From assembly GCA_900549885.1 (NCBI GenBank), contig URQA01000007.1, positions 1 through 34,029 on the forward strand: DNA of 34,029 bases, given 5' to 3'. Positions 15,476 to 23,505 of the stretch are shown piece by piece. Made by a program: the position numbers and the translations under genes. This stretch comes from an uncultured Eubacteriales bacterium. GTDB taxonomy: Bacteria > Bacillota > Clostridia > Oscillospirales > Oscillospiraceae. How positions within the stretch are numbered: the stretch's first letter is position 1; each line of letters starts with the position of its first letter. The notes under the pieces were generated by a model. That model was not told where the DNA came from and ran no database searches. It saw only the letters and a program-made list of their open reading frames with translations.

Positions 15476-16414
15476 TTAGTCAGAATATTCCTTGAGCATA
15501 CTTACAAACTCATTGGCCAGCGGCGAACGCACCGTGTTCTCGCGCTGCAGCCAGCCAAGTTCAAACCGCATATCCTCCCCGGAGATCGGGATGAGCCGCA
15601 CATCTTCAAAAAAGCCGTACTGCCGGTACAGTCCCTGGTTGAGCACCACCAGTGAAAACCCATCCACCATACTTAAAACCTCTTTCATCGTCCCTGTGCT
15701 GGAGGTGCGGATCTCCCGATTGGAGTCACCCAAACGGTTTTCCTGAAAGACCTGACGCATATAATCCCATCCTGTGGTCCGCGCAGGGGAAAACGGAGAC
15801 AGGCTGACCAAGGGCATGCGGGCCAGCCGCGCTAAATCCACCCCTTCTACGCTCTCGGGATAGTTTTTGCTGTGACGGCTCACGGCGATGTACGCCTGCA
15901 TATCGCCCACCCGGTGGTACTCCACCCCGTGGGCCTGGGCACGGCGCACGCCTCGTTTCAGCGCGCCATGCCAAAAGGATACCACACCGATCTCCACAGC
16001 GCCCTTTTTCAGCATTTCCAACTGTTCGTCGAACCCGCACTCCACATAGGTGATCACAATGGGGTTCTGTCTGTACTTATTGTACACCTCTGGGATCATC
16101 TGTTGCATAAAGTGATAGGAAACTGAGGCCAAATTCAGTTCCATAGAGGCTGGGCTGCCATTCTTATCAAAGATCCGTTCTAACTTTTCCGCCTGCTCCA
16201 CGATATCCGCAGCCTGCTCCACAAACTTCCGTCCAATGGGGGTCAGGCGCACGCCGGTGCTCACCCGCTCAAAAATCTGCGCCCCTACCTCCTGCTCAAA
16301 CCGCTGCAGCGCTTTGGACAGGCTGGGCTGTGAAACATATAAATTCTGCGCCGCCTGCGAAATTGAACCGGCGTTGGCGATCTCAACGATCATCTCCACC
16401 TGGGACATCTTCAT
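15476..16414 (-). CDS. LysR-family transcriptional regulator
   Basis: A 312-residue LysR regulator. The N-terminal winged HTH has the classic IANAGSISQAAQNLYVSQPS block and SKALQRFEQEVG recognition region (about 15-45), then a linker helix and an effector domain beginning near NLASVSYHF (about residue 95). The ATG at 16414 has AGGAGGT eight bases upstream. It has its own strong promoter and terminator. It lies immediately upstream of, and in the same orientation as, the transporter and enzyme operons, so it is the obvious pathway-specific regulator, presumably with the substrate or an intermediate as co-inducer (inference). Confidence 0.93.
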   Translation of the reverse strand: MKMSQVEMIVEIANAGSISQAAQNLYVSQPSLSKALQRFEQEVGAQIFERVSTGVRLTPIGRKFVEQAADIVEQAEKLERIFDKNGSPASMELNLASVSYHFMQQMIPEVYNKYRQNPIVITYVECGFDEQLEMLKKGAVEIGVVSFWHGALKRGVRRAQAHGVEYHRVGDMQAYIAVSRHSKNYPESVEGVDLARLARMPLVSLSPFSPARTTGWDYMRQVFQENRLGDSNREIRTSSTGTMKEVLSMVDGFSLVVLNQGLYRQYGFFEDVRLIPISGEDMRFELGWLQRENTVRSPLANEFVSMLKEYSD

Positions 16415-16462
16415 TGATGCATACCTCCTGACGCTCCTATTCAGACCTCTATCATGATGTCA

Positions 16463-16491
16463 ATCATATTCATCCATTTTATCTTTGTCAA
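16463..16491 (-). promoter_or_regulatory. Consensus sigma-A promoter of lysR
   Basis: On the minus strand TTGACA (16491-16486), a 17-base spacer and TATGAT (16468-16463). The predicted start near 16456 gives a leader of about 40 nt to the lysR ATG. The rest of the 16415-16786 gap holds no gene that I can see. A distant CGCAGGCT/AGCCTGCG repeat near 16528-16594 is noted only. Confidence 0.8.
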
Positions 16492-16642
16492 CGATTACTT
16501 TTCCCTGCTTTTACGCGGTTTATCGTCCCCCGCAGGCTCAAAGCGTTCGGAAAAACACTTTTTTAAGTTCCGGCAGCCTGCGCTTCTCTTTTCCTTGTTA
16601 TCTTTTGTGCCTATCAAAAATTTTCTTTCGTCTGGATATACC

Positions 16643-16667
16643 GCATAGATGAAATCTATGCTATAAT
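16643..16667 (+). promoter_or_regulatory. Extended -10 promoter with an abutting palindromic operator, upstream of the HD gene
   Basis: TGCTATAAT (16659-16667) is a perfect extended -10 element, and there is no good -35. A perfect 8-bp inverted repeat, GCATAGAT / ATCTATGC with a GAA spacer (16643-16661), occupies the spacer region and supplies the TG of the extended -10. A protein bound here would block polymerase. The expected start is near 16674, giving a leader of about 113 nt. Confidence 0.65.
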
Positions 16668-16786
16668 ATCGCTACCGCCTCTCCAGGCCCGTTCACCCCA
16701 GTCTGTCCGGCGTCATTTGGCCGTCTGAGACAGCTGGCCGCTCCTTCCAACCACCCGGCTATCACCTGCAACTAAGGAGACTTCCT

Positions 16787-17449
16787 ATGAAACCTGATTT
16801 TAATACCGTCAAAAATAGTCCTGAGATCCGCACCTACATCACCCAGGCGGACGCGTCTTTGTTAGCCTTAGGCTATACTGAGCACTCGTTCGCCCATGTG
16901 ACGAAGTGCGCTGAGTTGGCCTCTTCCATTCTGGCGCAGCTGGACTACGACCAGCGGCAGGTGGAGCTGGCCCGAATTGCCGGATATATGCACGACATCG
17001 GCAACGTGGTCAACCGGGTGGACCATGCCCAGAGCGGCGCCGTTATGGCCTTCCGCATCCTGGACAAGATGGGCATGGCCCCGGAAGACGTGGCCGTTGT
17101 GGTCACCGCCATCGGCAACCACGACGAACACACCGCCTACCCGGTCAACGCCGTGGCCGCCGCCCTCATTTTAGCTGACAAGACCGACGTGCGCCGCAGC
17201 CGGGTACGCAACCGGGACACCATTCGCTTTGACATCCACGACCGGGTGAACTACGCAGTGGAACGCTCCGACGTGGTGCTGGACACAGCGGGCAGGACCA
17301 TCACTCTGGACCTAACCATTGACACCAGCATCTGCGCGGTCATGGACTACTTTGAAATTTTTCTGGACCGGATGCTCCTGTGCCGCAAGGCGGCGGAGTA
17401 TTTCGGCCTGGACTTCAAGCTGACCATCAACGGCACCGCCGTACTGTAA
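16787..17449 (+). CDS. HD-domain metal-dependent phosphohydrolase
   Basis: A 220-residue protein with the HD superfamily pattern: His in TEHSFAHV, the HD pair in GYMHDIGN, His in GNHDEH, and Asp in ILADKTDVRRSRVR. It probably hydrolyses a phosphate ester, a nucleotide or a phosphodiester; no substrate-specific motif was recognised. The start ATG 16787 has AAGGAGA seven bases upstream. The AAA ATPase begins 20 nt after its stop, so the two form a dicistronic unit ending at a terminator at 18.7 kb. Codon use becomes more GC-rich here than in the catabolic block to the left. Confidence 0.85.
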   Translation: MKPDFNTVKNSPEIRTYITQADASLLALGYTEHSFAHVTKCAELASSILAQLDYDQRQVELARIAGYMHDIGNVVNRVDHAQSGAVMAFRILDKMGMAPEDVAVVVTAIGNHDEHTAYPVNAVAAALILADKTDVRRSRVRNRDTIRFDIHDRVNYAVERSDVVLDTAGRTITLDLTIDTSICAVMDYFEIFLDRMLLCRKAAEYFGLDFKLTINGTAVL

Positions 17450-17469
17450 CTGCAAAGGAGTCTTTCCTG

Positions 17470-18666
17470 ATGAACACTTCCGCGCTCCATTCCGCACTGC
17501 TCACAGTCTCCGCCTACAAAGACGTGCTGCGCACCCCTGTGATGAGCACCGTGCTCCGCCTGCTCTCCGTCCTAACCCGAGGGCAGGGAGAGGATGCTCT
17601 GTCCGCCTATACCGATCTATTCTACACGCTGCGTCAGGAAGGGTTTGACAGCCTGGGCAGTTGGCTGGCCGACGCTCTGCGCTGGGACGAAGGCCCTTAT
17701 CCCCAACTGGCCGAGTCCGGCGGACAGGATTCCGCCCTTGAGACTGCCGCCCAGCGGGACCTGACCGCTTTCTCCCTGCTGGCAGGCATGGAGGGTCAGC
17801 TGTGGCTGGATGCCTTGGCCGACTGCCTGTCCCCGGAGGACAAATGGCTCACAGACGGTCTGCCCACCTGGAACGGCTGCGTCCCCTTTTCCTTTGAGGG
17901 CCTGACCGATCTCTACCGGAAGGAGGGCGTAGGCATGTTTGCCCGGTACCGGGCCTTTGTGTGGGAGGGCGGTGTTCTGATCCCTGTAACCGATCCCGAT
18001 TGTCCCTCGGAAAACGATCTTCTGGGCTATACCGACCAGAGGGAAGAGGTGTGGCGCAACACCCAGGCACTTCTGACCGGGCGTCGGGTAAACAACGTGC
18101 TTCTTTACGGCGAGAGTGGGACTGGAAAATCCGCCACCGTCAAGCATTTGCTCACCCTTCCCGGCACCCAGGAGCTGCGGCTGATCGAGGCAGATAAGGA
18201 AAACTTGTCCGGCCTGCCCGCCTTGATCCGCTCTCTCCGTGGCCGCAGACAGAAATTCCTTGTCTTTATCGACGATCTGGCCTTTGATCGGGACGACTCC
18301 ACCTACTCTATTCTCAAGACTATTTTGGAAGGCGGGCTGGAGCGCCGTCCGGACAACGTGGCTATCTACGCTACCTCCAACCGCCGGCACTTGGTCCGTC
18401 AGACCATCTCGGAGCGGGCGGGAGATGAAATGGACCGCAGTGAAACTATCCGGGAAAAAACCTCTCTGGCAGACCGATTCGGCCTTCGCATCCTGTTCCA
18501 GGGACTGGACAAGTCTGCATATCTAGAGTTGGTGGACAAGCTGGCCGCCCAGGCCCAAATCGTCCTGGACCAGGAGGAACTCCACCGCCAAGCCCTGGCT
18601 TGGGAGCGGTTCCACGCCTCCCGTACCCCCCGTTGCGCCCTGCAATTCATTCTCTCCCTAACCTGA
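17470..18666 (+). CDS. AAA ATPase, DUF815 family
   Basis: A 399-residue protein. An all-helical N-terminal half (1-190) precedes a P-loop domain: NNVLLYGESGTGKSATVK with Walker A 214-221, Walker B FLVFIDD (263-269), then ILEGGLERRPDNV and ATSNRRHLV, the sensor/arginine region typical of DUF815. Family members look like DnaA/ORC-type AAA proteins; their cellular job is not established. The start ATG 17470 follows AAAGGAG; the frame upstream overlaps the HD gene and is not coding. The tight pairing with an HD phosphohydrolase suggests a joint function, unknown at present. Confidence 0.87.
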   Translation: MNTSALHSALLTVSAYKDVLRTPVMSTVLRLLSVLTRGQGEDALSAYTDLFYTLRQEGFDSLGSWLADALRWDEGPYPQLAESGGQDSALETAAQRDLTAFSLLAGMEGQLWLDALADCLSPEDKWLTDGLPTWNGCVPFSFEGLTDLYRKEGVGMFARYRAFVWEGGVLIPVTDPDCPSENDLLGYTDQREEVWRNTQALLTGRRVNNVLLYGESGTGKSATVKHLLTLPGTQELRLIEADKENLSGLPALIRSLRGRRQKFLVFIDDLAFDRDDSTYSILKTILEGGLERRPDNVAIYATSNRRHLVRQTISERAGDEMDRSETIREKTSLADRFGLRILFQGLDKSAYLELVDKLAAQAQIVLDQEELHRQALAWERFHASRTPRCALQFILSLT

Positions 18667-18699
18667 GCATTCCGACCGGAGGTTCTCCCCAATTCGCGC

Positions 18700-18739
18700 A
18701 AAAAGGCCCGTGGACGGCGACCGTCCGCGGACCTTTTTT
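18700..18739. terminator. Bidirectional terminator between the AAA ATPase and the HAD gene
   Basis: The stem 18700-18717 / 18721-18739 has 16 or more paired positions around a CGA loop, with AAAAA on the left and TTTTTT on the right, between convergent genes. The minus-strand HAD stop codon (18738-18740) lies inside the T-run. Confidence 0.85.
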
Positions 18740-19574
18740 AATATTCCAGCACATACCGCTCGATGGCCAAAGCCGCCCCGTCCTCCCGGTTAGATGCGGT
18801 GACAATATCTGCCGCATCTTTCACCTCCTGGGGCGCGTCCCCCATAGCCACCCCGAACCCAGCGGCCCGGAGCATGGAGATGTCGTTGCCACTGTCCCCA
18901 ATGGCCATGGTGCGTACCGGATCCACCCCCAGCAGAGCGCAGGCCCGGATCATTCCATACTCTTTCGTAGCTTGGGCGTGGGTGATTTCCACACTCTGGC
19001 CGCTGGACCAGGCGAAAGCCACCGGCAGTGCGGCCAAGGCAGTCTGGAGCTGTTTCCTCCGGTCCTCCGGCACCCAAGGCAGGTTGACCTTGTCAAAGTC
19101 CAAGTCCTCCCGGCTGCACAGGGCACGCAGGTCGTCTGTCTCCTGGCCCCGCCGGGCCAGGATCTCTTCCAGGTGGAAGCGCAGGCCGTCCCCTGCTCGG
19201 CGCTGGACCTGCCAGCTCTCCCGGGTTAGGTAGAGTACTCCCCCGGCAGACAGCTCCACAGGGATGTCCAGCGCACCGGCCAGCTCCACCAGGGCCAGCA
19301 ACTCTCCGCGGGCCAGATAATGCGCCTCCAGCAGTTGACCGCCGGGGAGCGTGCGAACCTCGCCGCCGTTGCACAGCACACAGAGCTTTTCCCAGGGCGC
19401 GCCGGTGCGGACCGCAGGAGGAAGCATGCCGTATTGTCTTCCGGTGATGGGCACCACAGCTATTCCTTTCTGGTGGGCAGCCGCCAGGGCGGCCTGCAGC
19501 CTGATGGAAAAGTTGGTCCGGTCTGGCCGGAGGGCAGTGCCGTCCAGATCCAGTGCGATGAGGTCGAAGGTCAT
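18738..19574 (-). CDS. Cof-type HAD-superfamily phosphatase
   Basis: A 278-residue HAD hydrolase of the Cof/YidA type. Motif I is DLDGTA (nucleophile Asp near residue 8), motif II VVPITGR, and motif IV GDSGNDISML, with an alpha/beta cap between. Such enzymes dephosphorylate sugar phosphates and related metabolites. It lies 74 nt downstream of mupG, at the end of the MurNAc arm, so a sugar phosphate of that pathway is a natural guess (inference). ATG 19574 begins the conserved strand; GAGAGG lies 10 bases before it. The longer frame to 19604 adds a charged N-terminus without a better ribosome site. Confidence 0.87.
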   Translation of the reverse strand: MTFDLIALDLDGTALRPDRTNFSIRLQAALAAAHQKGIAVVPITGRQYGMLPPAVRTGAPWEKLCVLCNGGEVRTLPGGQLLEAHYLARGELLALVELAGALDIPVELSAGGVLYLTRESWQVQRRAGDGLRFHLEEILARRGQETDDLRALCSREDLDFDKVNLPWVPEDRRKQLQTALAALPVAFAWSSGQSVEITHAQATKEYGMIRACALLGVDPVRTMAIGDSGNDISMLRAAGFGVAMGDAPQEVKDAADIVTASNREDGAALAIERYVLEY

Positions 19575-19607
19575 AAAGCGGCATCCTCTCTTTCTATTCA
19601 ACAATGG

Positions 19608-19637
19608 GGCCGCGGGCCCGGTTCCGGGCTCACGGCC
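19608..19637 (-). other. GC-rich intercistronic hairpin between mupG and the HAD gene
   Basis: 14-base arms (19608-19621 / 19624-19637) pair at 12 Watson-Crick positions plus one G-U around a 2-base centre. No U-run follows, so it is more likely an mRNA processing or stability element than a terminator. Confidence 0.35.
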
Positions 19638-19648
19638 TGTGTCGCAGG

Positions 19649-20695
19649 TCAGTCTCTGGTCAAGGCAAAGCGGCCCCCGTTGGCCACGCAGTCAGCCAGC
19701 AGCAGGTGGCTGTCCCACACCTGACCCACCACGTTCACCCGGCTGTCTGCGGGCAGGTCCTCTCGGACTAGCTGAACCTCGCCGGAATAGCGGCCGTAGC
19801 CCTCGTTATCCACAGTGATGCTGCCCCTGATCCGCCGGATACAGCGGTGGGGCGCCACTCGGTCCCCATCGCAGGAGTACTCCCGGGATTCTGCAAATCG
19901 AATGAGCCGGGCAGGAGAATCCGGGCGGCAGGTGAACACCCGGTCATACAGCCCGGCGTACGCCTCGTCCAACCGGGCGGGGAGTTCCAGCACTCCGTCC
20001 CGGCAGAAGCGCTCGATCCGGGACTCTTCCCGGGGAGAAATCCCCGGATCACCTACAAAGGCGCCGTCTGCTCCAAAGCGGATCAGCAGGTCGGCAAAGC
20101 AGGCAGAAGGGGGCAGGCCCCGGTGCCGCTCCAGCGTGGGCAGGCCCTCGCAGACCGGCCCGCGCAGTTCTCCATCTCCAGGAACAAAAGCCAGCACCTT
20201 TAGCCCAACCTGCTGAATTGCGCGGGTACGCTCCCGAAAAAAGCCGTCATCCGCTCCCGTCTCCGGTCGGGGATAGAAATTGTGCAGCGCCATTGCCAAA
20301 GGACTTGAACGGGCGATGCGGGCGGCCTGTTCCGGCGGAGTGGTTGAGGCGTTGAGCACCACCGGCAGCTCACAGGCCAGGGCGGCGATCTCGTCCCACG
20401 AAAGGCCGTAGTCCACCCGCAAGGCCCACAGGCCCAGACGGCGGGCCAGCCGGACCAAGTCCGGCTGGCCGAATTGCTCCACGGTCTTGACCGATACGTC
20501 CGCAATCGTACGGAATCCCGCCTCCTGGAGCCAGCGGCACATCCCCTCTGCCCTCCGGCAGTAATCAGGGGCAAACTCTTCCCCCATGTGTAAGGAGAGA
20601 AATACCTGTGCGCCCGTTCCGGCATTGCGCTCCAGCTCTGGCCGCTGGCGCTCAAAGGAGGCCAGGTAAACGCTGCGTCCTAATCCGTCAGGCAT
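19649..20695 (-). CDS. mupG: 6-phospho-N-acetylmuramidase (MupG, DUF871 family)
   Basis: A 348-residue DUF871 protein: an N-terminal barrel (LGRSVYLASF, VFLSLHMGEE, ADVSVKTVEQFG, LRVDYG, VLNAST, MALHNFYPRPETG) and a C-terminal domain (SITVDNEGYGRYSGEVQL) of the cyclophilin-like type. In Staphylococcus aureus MupG hydrolyses MurNAc-6-phosphate-GlcNAc taken up by a PTS, releasing MurNAc-6P. That assignment fits the neighbouring EIIBC and MurQ genes. The ATG at 20695 overlaps the EIIBC stop by 8 nt (ATGCCTGA); an ATG at 20704 is the alternative but adds residues before the conserved start. Confidence 0.85.
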   Translation of the reverse strand: MPDGLGRSVYLASFERQRPELERNAGTGAQVFLSLHMGEEFAPDYCRRAEGMCRWLQEAGFRTIADVSVKTVEQFGQPDLVRLARRLGLWALRVDYGLSWDEIAALACELPVVLNASTTPPEQAARIARSSPLAMALHNFYPRPETGADDGFFRERTRAIQQVGLKVLAFVPGDGELRGPVCEGLPTLERHRGLPPSACFADLLIRFGADGAFVGDPGISPREESRIERFCRDGVLELPARLDEAYAGLYDRVFTCRPDSPARLIRFAESREYSCDGDRVAPHRCIRRIRGSITVDNEGYGRYSGEVQLVREDLPADSRVNVVGQVWDSHLLLADCVANGGRFALTRD

Positions 20696-22136
20696 TGGCC
20701 ACATCCTGATCCTTAATGCCGAACCAGGTGAGGATAAAGCCCATGATATAGCTGATGATCAAGCCGACAAAGAAGTATACCACAGACAGGAGCGCACCAT
20801 TGGGGCCGGCCGTCATGACGAAAGCGCCTAACACACCGGAGGGTCCCCAGGTGGTGGAGGCCACCTGCATCAGCATGACGAAGGCTCCGCCGAAACCGGC
20901 GCCCAGGCCGGCCGTCAAGAAGGGCTTGCCCATGGGAAGGGTGACGCCGTAGATCAGCGGCTCACCCACCCCCAGAATGCCAGCAGGCAACGCGCCGCCG
21001 ATGATCTGACGCAGGCGGTGGTTACCCACTCGCTTAGCCTTGATGGTGATGGCTAGGGCCGCGCCCACCTGGCCCGCGCCAGCCATGGCCAGGGCGGGAT
21101 ACAGCGTGACATAACCAAAGGTTTCAAGCTGTACCGTGTATAGAGCCACCAAGCCGTGGTGCATTCCCATGGCCACCATGGGCAGGAACAGGGCCGCGCC
21201 CAAATAGCCGGCAATCATACGGACCACGGGGTTGGTATTCATGGCCACCAGCTCCACCAGTTCGCACAGGCCGGTAGAAATCAGGCCAGTGATCGGCATG
21301 ACGATTAATACGTAGGGAATGGTGGTGACAATCAGAGTCAGCAGAGGGGTAAAAACCGTGTCCATCGCGTCGGGCATCTTACTGCGGATGCCCTTCTCGA
21401 TCTTGCACATGACCCACACGCCGATGACGGCAGCAAGCACGCCGCCACGGCCCGCACGGAGAATTGCATCCAGCGGTTGGGTTTCGTTATACAGGCCCAC
21501 CACCTTAGAAATGGCGTCAATGTTAGCCAAGGTGGTGATCATACCCAGCATACCGCCCAGAATAGGGGTGCCGCCAAACTTTTCCGCCGCTCGATAGCCT
21601 GCCCAAGCGGTGAGGTAGGTCATAAAGGCCGTGTTGATCAGGCTCAGGAAATTATACACTAGGCTCCAGACAGGAACCTCCGCGTAGTTGGGTACCAACT
21701 GGGTCAGCAGGGACGCAAAGCCGGAGCACAGGCCGGCGGCGATGACGCCGGGAATCAGCGGGGCAAAAATCTCGCCAAAGGTCTTGAGCAAGTGCTTGAT
21801 TCTGCTGTCCTTCTGGCCGCCTTTGATGGCGGCCTTGTTGGCCTTCCAGTCGTCGCTGGCGGCAACACCGCTCTCGGCGGACACTGGAATGCCCATGTCC
21901 TTGAAGATGTCAGAGCACTTGCGGGACTTGCCGGGACCCACAACAACCTCCACATAGTTAGGTTGGTCGTGGACCAGCCCCAGGACGCCTTCAACGCCCT
22001 TCAACGCCTCGTCCTGGATCGCTCCGTCATCCTTGACGTGGATACGAAGCCGGGTCATGCAGTTGGTGGCGCTATTGACATTTTCACGTCCGCCTACCAG
22101 CTCCAGGATCTTTAGGGAAAGCTCCTGATTTGTCAT
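20688..22136 (-). CDS. murP: PTS EIIBC component, MurNAc (MurP)-like
   Basis: A 482-residue membrane protein of the glucose-sucrose superfamily. An N-terminal EIIB domain has phosphorylated Cys26 (ATNCMTRLR), then a short linker (about 90-110) and an EIIC domain with about ten hydrophobic segments, including GVGEPLIYGVTLP. It lacks an EIIA domain, as MurP does, and needs the EIIA encoded divergently at 23641. Import and phosphorylation of MurNAc or MurNAc-GlcNAc is inferred from murQ directly upstream and mupG downstream; trehalose- or sucrose-type EIIBCs are close relatives. ATG 22136 follows AGGAG; the longer frame to 22226 lacks a site and crosses an intercistronic hairpin. Confidence 0.8.
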   Translation of the reverse strand: MTNQELSLKILELVGGRENVNSATNCMTRLRIHVKDDGAIQDEALKGVEGVLGLVHDQPNYVEVVVGPGKSRKCSDIFKDMGIPVSAESGVAASDDWKANKAAIKGGQKDSRIKHLLKTFGEIFAPLIPGVIAAGLCSGFASLLTQLVPNYAEVPVWSLVYNFLSLINTAFMTYLTAWAGYRAAEKFGGTPILGGMLGMITTLANIDAISKVVGLYNETQPLDAILRAGRGGVLAAVIGVWVMCKIEKGIRSKMPDAMDTVFTPLLTLIVTTIPYVLIVMPITGLISTGLCELVELVAMNTNPVVRMIAGYLGAALFLPMVAMGMHHGLVALYTVQLETFGYVTLYPALAMAGAGQVGAALAITIKAKRVGNHRLRQIIGGALPAGILGVGEPLIYGVTLPMGKPFLTAGLGAGFGGAFVMLMQVASTTWGPSGVLGAFVMTAGPNGALLSVVYFFVGLIISYIMGFILTWFGIKDQDVANA

Positions 22137-22179
22137 GTTTCTCCTCTCCTTTTTCTCAATCTGAGATTGTAAGGACTCT

Positions 22180-22222
22180 GTCCCGCTGGAGCAGGACACA
22201 AAAACAGCCCATGCTGTTTTTG
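22180..22222 (-). other. Tandem hairpins in the murQ-murP spacer (possible attenuator)
   Basis: The first hairpin met by minus-strand polymerase is 22222-22199: a 10-bp stem (arms 22199-22208 / 22213-22222) ending in a U-run, GCUGUUUUU, like a short intrinsic terminator. A second GC-rich hairpin (22197-22180) follows. Partial termination after murQ or RNA processing is plausible. Confidence 0.5.
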
Positions 22223-22235
22223 CCAACGTAGAATA

Positions 22236-23132
22236 TTACCGAATCGCCTCCCGGACTTGACCACCTGCCCGGGCCAGCCGCTCCCGGGCCTCCTCCGCTC
22301 CACAGTCGGCCAAAATCATGGTAATAGCGGTCTTAGCACTGCCCTGAGCCTGGTCGATCTTCTCTCGGGCAACGGCGCGGTCCACGCCGGTGGCCTCCGC
22401 CACGATCTTTTCCGCCCGGACACGGAGCTTCTCATTGGTCTGTACCACGTCCACCATCAGATTCTGATATGCTTTGCCCACTCCGACCATGGCGGCGGTC
22501 GACAACATATTGAGAATCAGTTTCTGGGCGGTGCCTGCCTTCAGCCGGGTAGACCCGGTGAGGACCTCTGGTCCTACCACTGCCTCAATAGCCAAATCGG
22601 CAGCTTGTCCGATGACAGAACCGGCGTTGCAGGAGATAGCCACTGTATGGCACCCCACCTGCCTGGCGTATTCCAATCCGCCCAGCACATAAGGGGTCCT
22701 GCCGCTGGCAGCCAGACCCACGACGAGGTCTCGGGCTGTTAGGCCATGAGACTCCAGATCTCCCCTCCCCATCTCGCGGCTGTCCTCTGCGCCCTCCACC
22801 GCCTTGGTAAAGGCAGGCTCTCCTCCAGCGATCAGCCCCACCACAACATTGGGCGATACCCCAAAAGTGGGAGGGCACTCCGCTGCATCCAGTACACCCA
22901 GCCGTCCGCTGGTGCCAGCCCCCATATAAAACATTCGTCCCCCGTCTTTGAAAGACTGGATGGCCCACTCCACCGCCTGGGCAATCTGTGGCAGCTGGGA
23001 ATGGATCGCCTGAGGGACTTTCGCGTCCTCCCGGTTCATAGCCGTGACCACCTCCAGTGGCGTCATGGTGTCCAGGTCCATGGTGGCCTGGTTCCTGGTT
23101 TCGGTGGTCATAGCGTCCAAATTCAGATCCAA
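22236..23132 (-). CDS. murQ: N-acetylmuramic acid 6-phosphate etherase (MurQ)
   Basis: A 298-residue SIS-fold lyase converting MurNAc-6P to GlcNAc-6P plus D-lactate. Diagnostic blocks: TTETRNQATMDLDTM, GAGTSGRLGVLDAAECPPTFG with Glu85, and the second active-site acid Glu116 in EGAEDS. The spacing of 31 equals that of the E. coli catalytic pair. The C-terminal helical ATGVDRAVAR region is present. It starts with TTG 23132, eight bases after AAAGGAG; an upstream TTG (23156) would include the ribosome site. It heads the minus arm of the locus and shares the divergent control region with the EIIA operon. Confidence 0.94.
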   Translation of the reverse strand: MDLNLDAMTTETRNQATMDLDTMTPLEVVTAMNREDAKVPQAIHSQLPQIAQAVEWAIQSFKDGGRMFYMGAGTSGRLGVLDAAECPPTFGVSPNVVVGLIAGGEPAFTKAVEGAEDSREMGRGDLESHGLTARDLVVGLAASGRTPYVLGGLEYARQVGCHTVAISCNAGSVIGQAADLAIEAVVGPEVLTGSTRLKAGTAQKLILNMLSTAAMVGVGKAYQNLMVDVVQTNEKLRVRAEKIVAEATGVDRAVAREKIDQAQGSAKTAITMILADCGAEEARERLARAGGQVREAIR

Positions 23133-23147
23133 TGCGCATTCTCCTTT

Positions 23148-23159
23148 CGTTTGCAAACG
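23148..23159. promoter_or_regulatory. Palindromic operator candidate just before murQ
   Basis: CGTTTGCAAACG is a perfect 12-bp palindrome directly 5' of the murQ ribosome site in the minus transcript. It could be bound by the locus RpiR-type regulator, or by a LacI-type global regulator. The sequence gives no proof of binding. Confidence 0.4.
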
Positions 23160-23241
23160 CGCGTGTTTCCCTTTGTCCCCGCCCTTCCGTCCGTCAAAGT
23201 GCGGGGCCGGCCCAAGGCAAGCGGCGGCCTTCTGTGCATCT

Positions 23242-23270
23242 ATCCTAACAAACTCATCTTTTTACGTCAA
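23242..23270 (-). promoter_or_regulatory. Promoter of the murQ-murP-mupG operon
   Basis: On the minus strand TTGACG (23270-23265), a 17-base spacer and TAGGAT (23247-23242). The start is expected near 23235, about 100 nt before murQ. The 23271-23414 stretch between the two divergent promoters is AT-rich and contains a TTTCggtGAAA dyad (about 23333-23343), a possible regulator site. Confidence 0.6.
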
Positions 23271-23414
23271 TTATTTAGGCAATATGCGGCACATTGTTTC
23301 ACAGGTTGGCGCGTTTTCCTTCATTTTAGTCATTTCGGTGAAACTTTTTTGTTGTTTGTTGTCGAAATCATAAATTCTGCACATAAAATTCAAAAAAAGT
23401 TTGATTTTTTCCCT

Positions 23415-23443
23415 TGACACTCCAAACATAAGTTGATATACTC
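23415..23443 (+). promoter_or_regulatory. Promoter of the EIIA-HPr-EI-regulator operon
   Basis: TTGACA (23415-23420), a 17-base spacer and TATACT (23438-23443): a near-consensus sigma-A promoter. The start near 23450 leaves a leader of about 190 nt before the EIIA ATG. Confidence 0.85.
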
Positions 23444-23505
23444 GTCCCGCAAGCGAAAATTGAACCAAGCCGCTTTATGCGCGCGTTTCTGCGTCCGAAT
23501 GGAAT

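Noticed and set aside
16528..16594. CGCAGGCT ... AGCCTGCG inverted repeat in the lysR-HD gap
   Set aside because: The arms are about 50 bases apart with no U-run or promoter relation; too weak to call an element.
17617..18390. 257-residue minus-strand open frame
   Set aside because: Complement of the AAA ATPase, including its Walker motifs; not coding.
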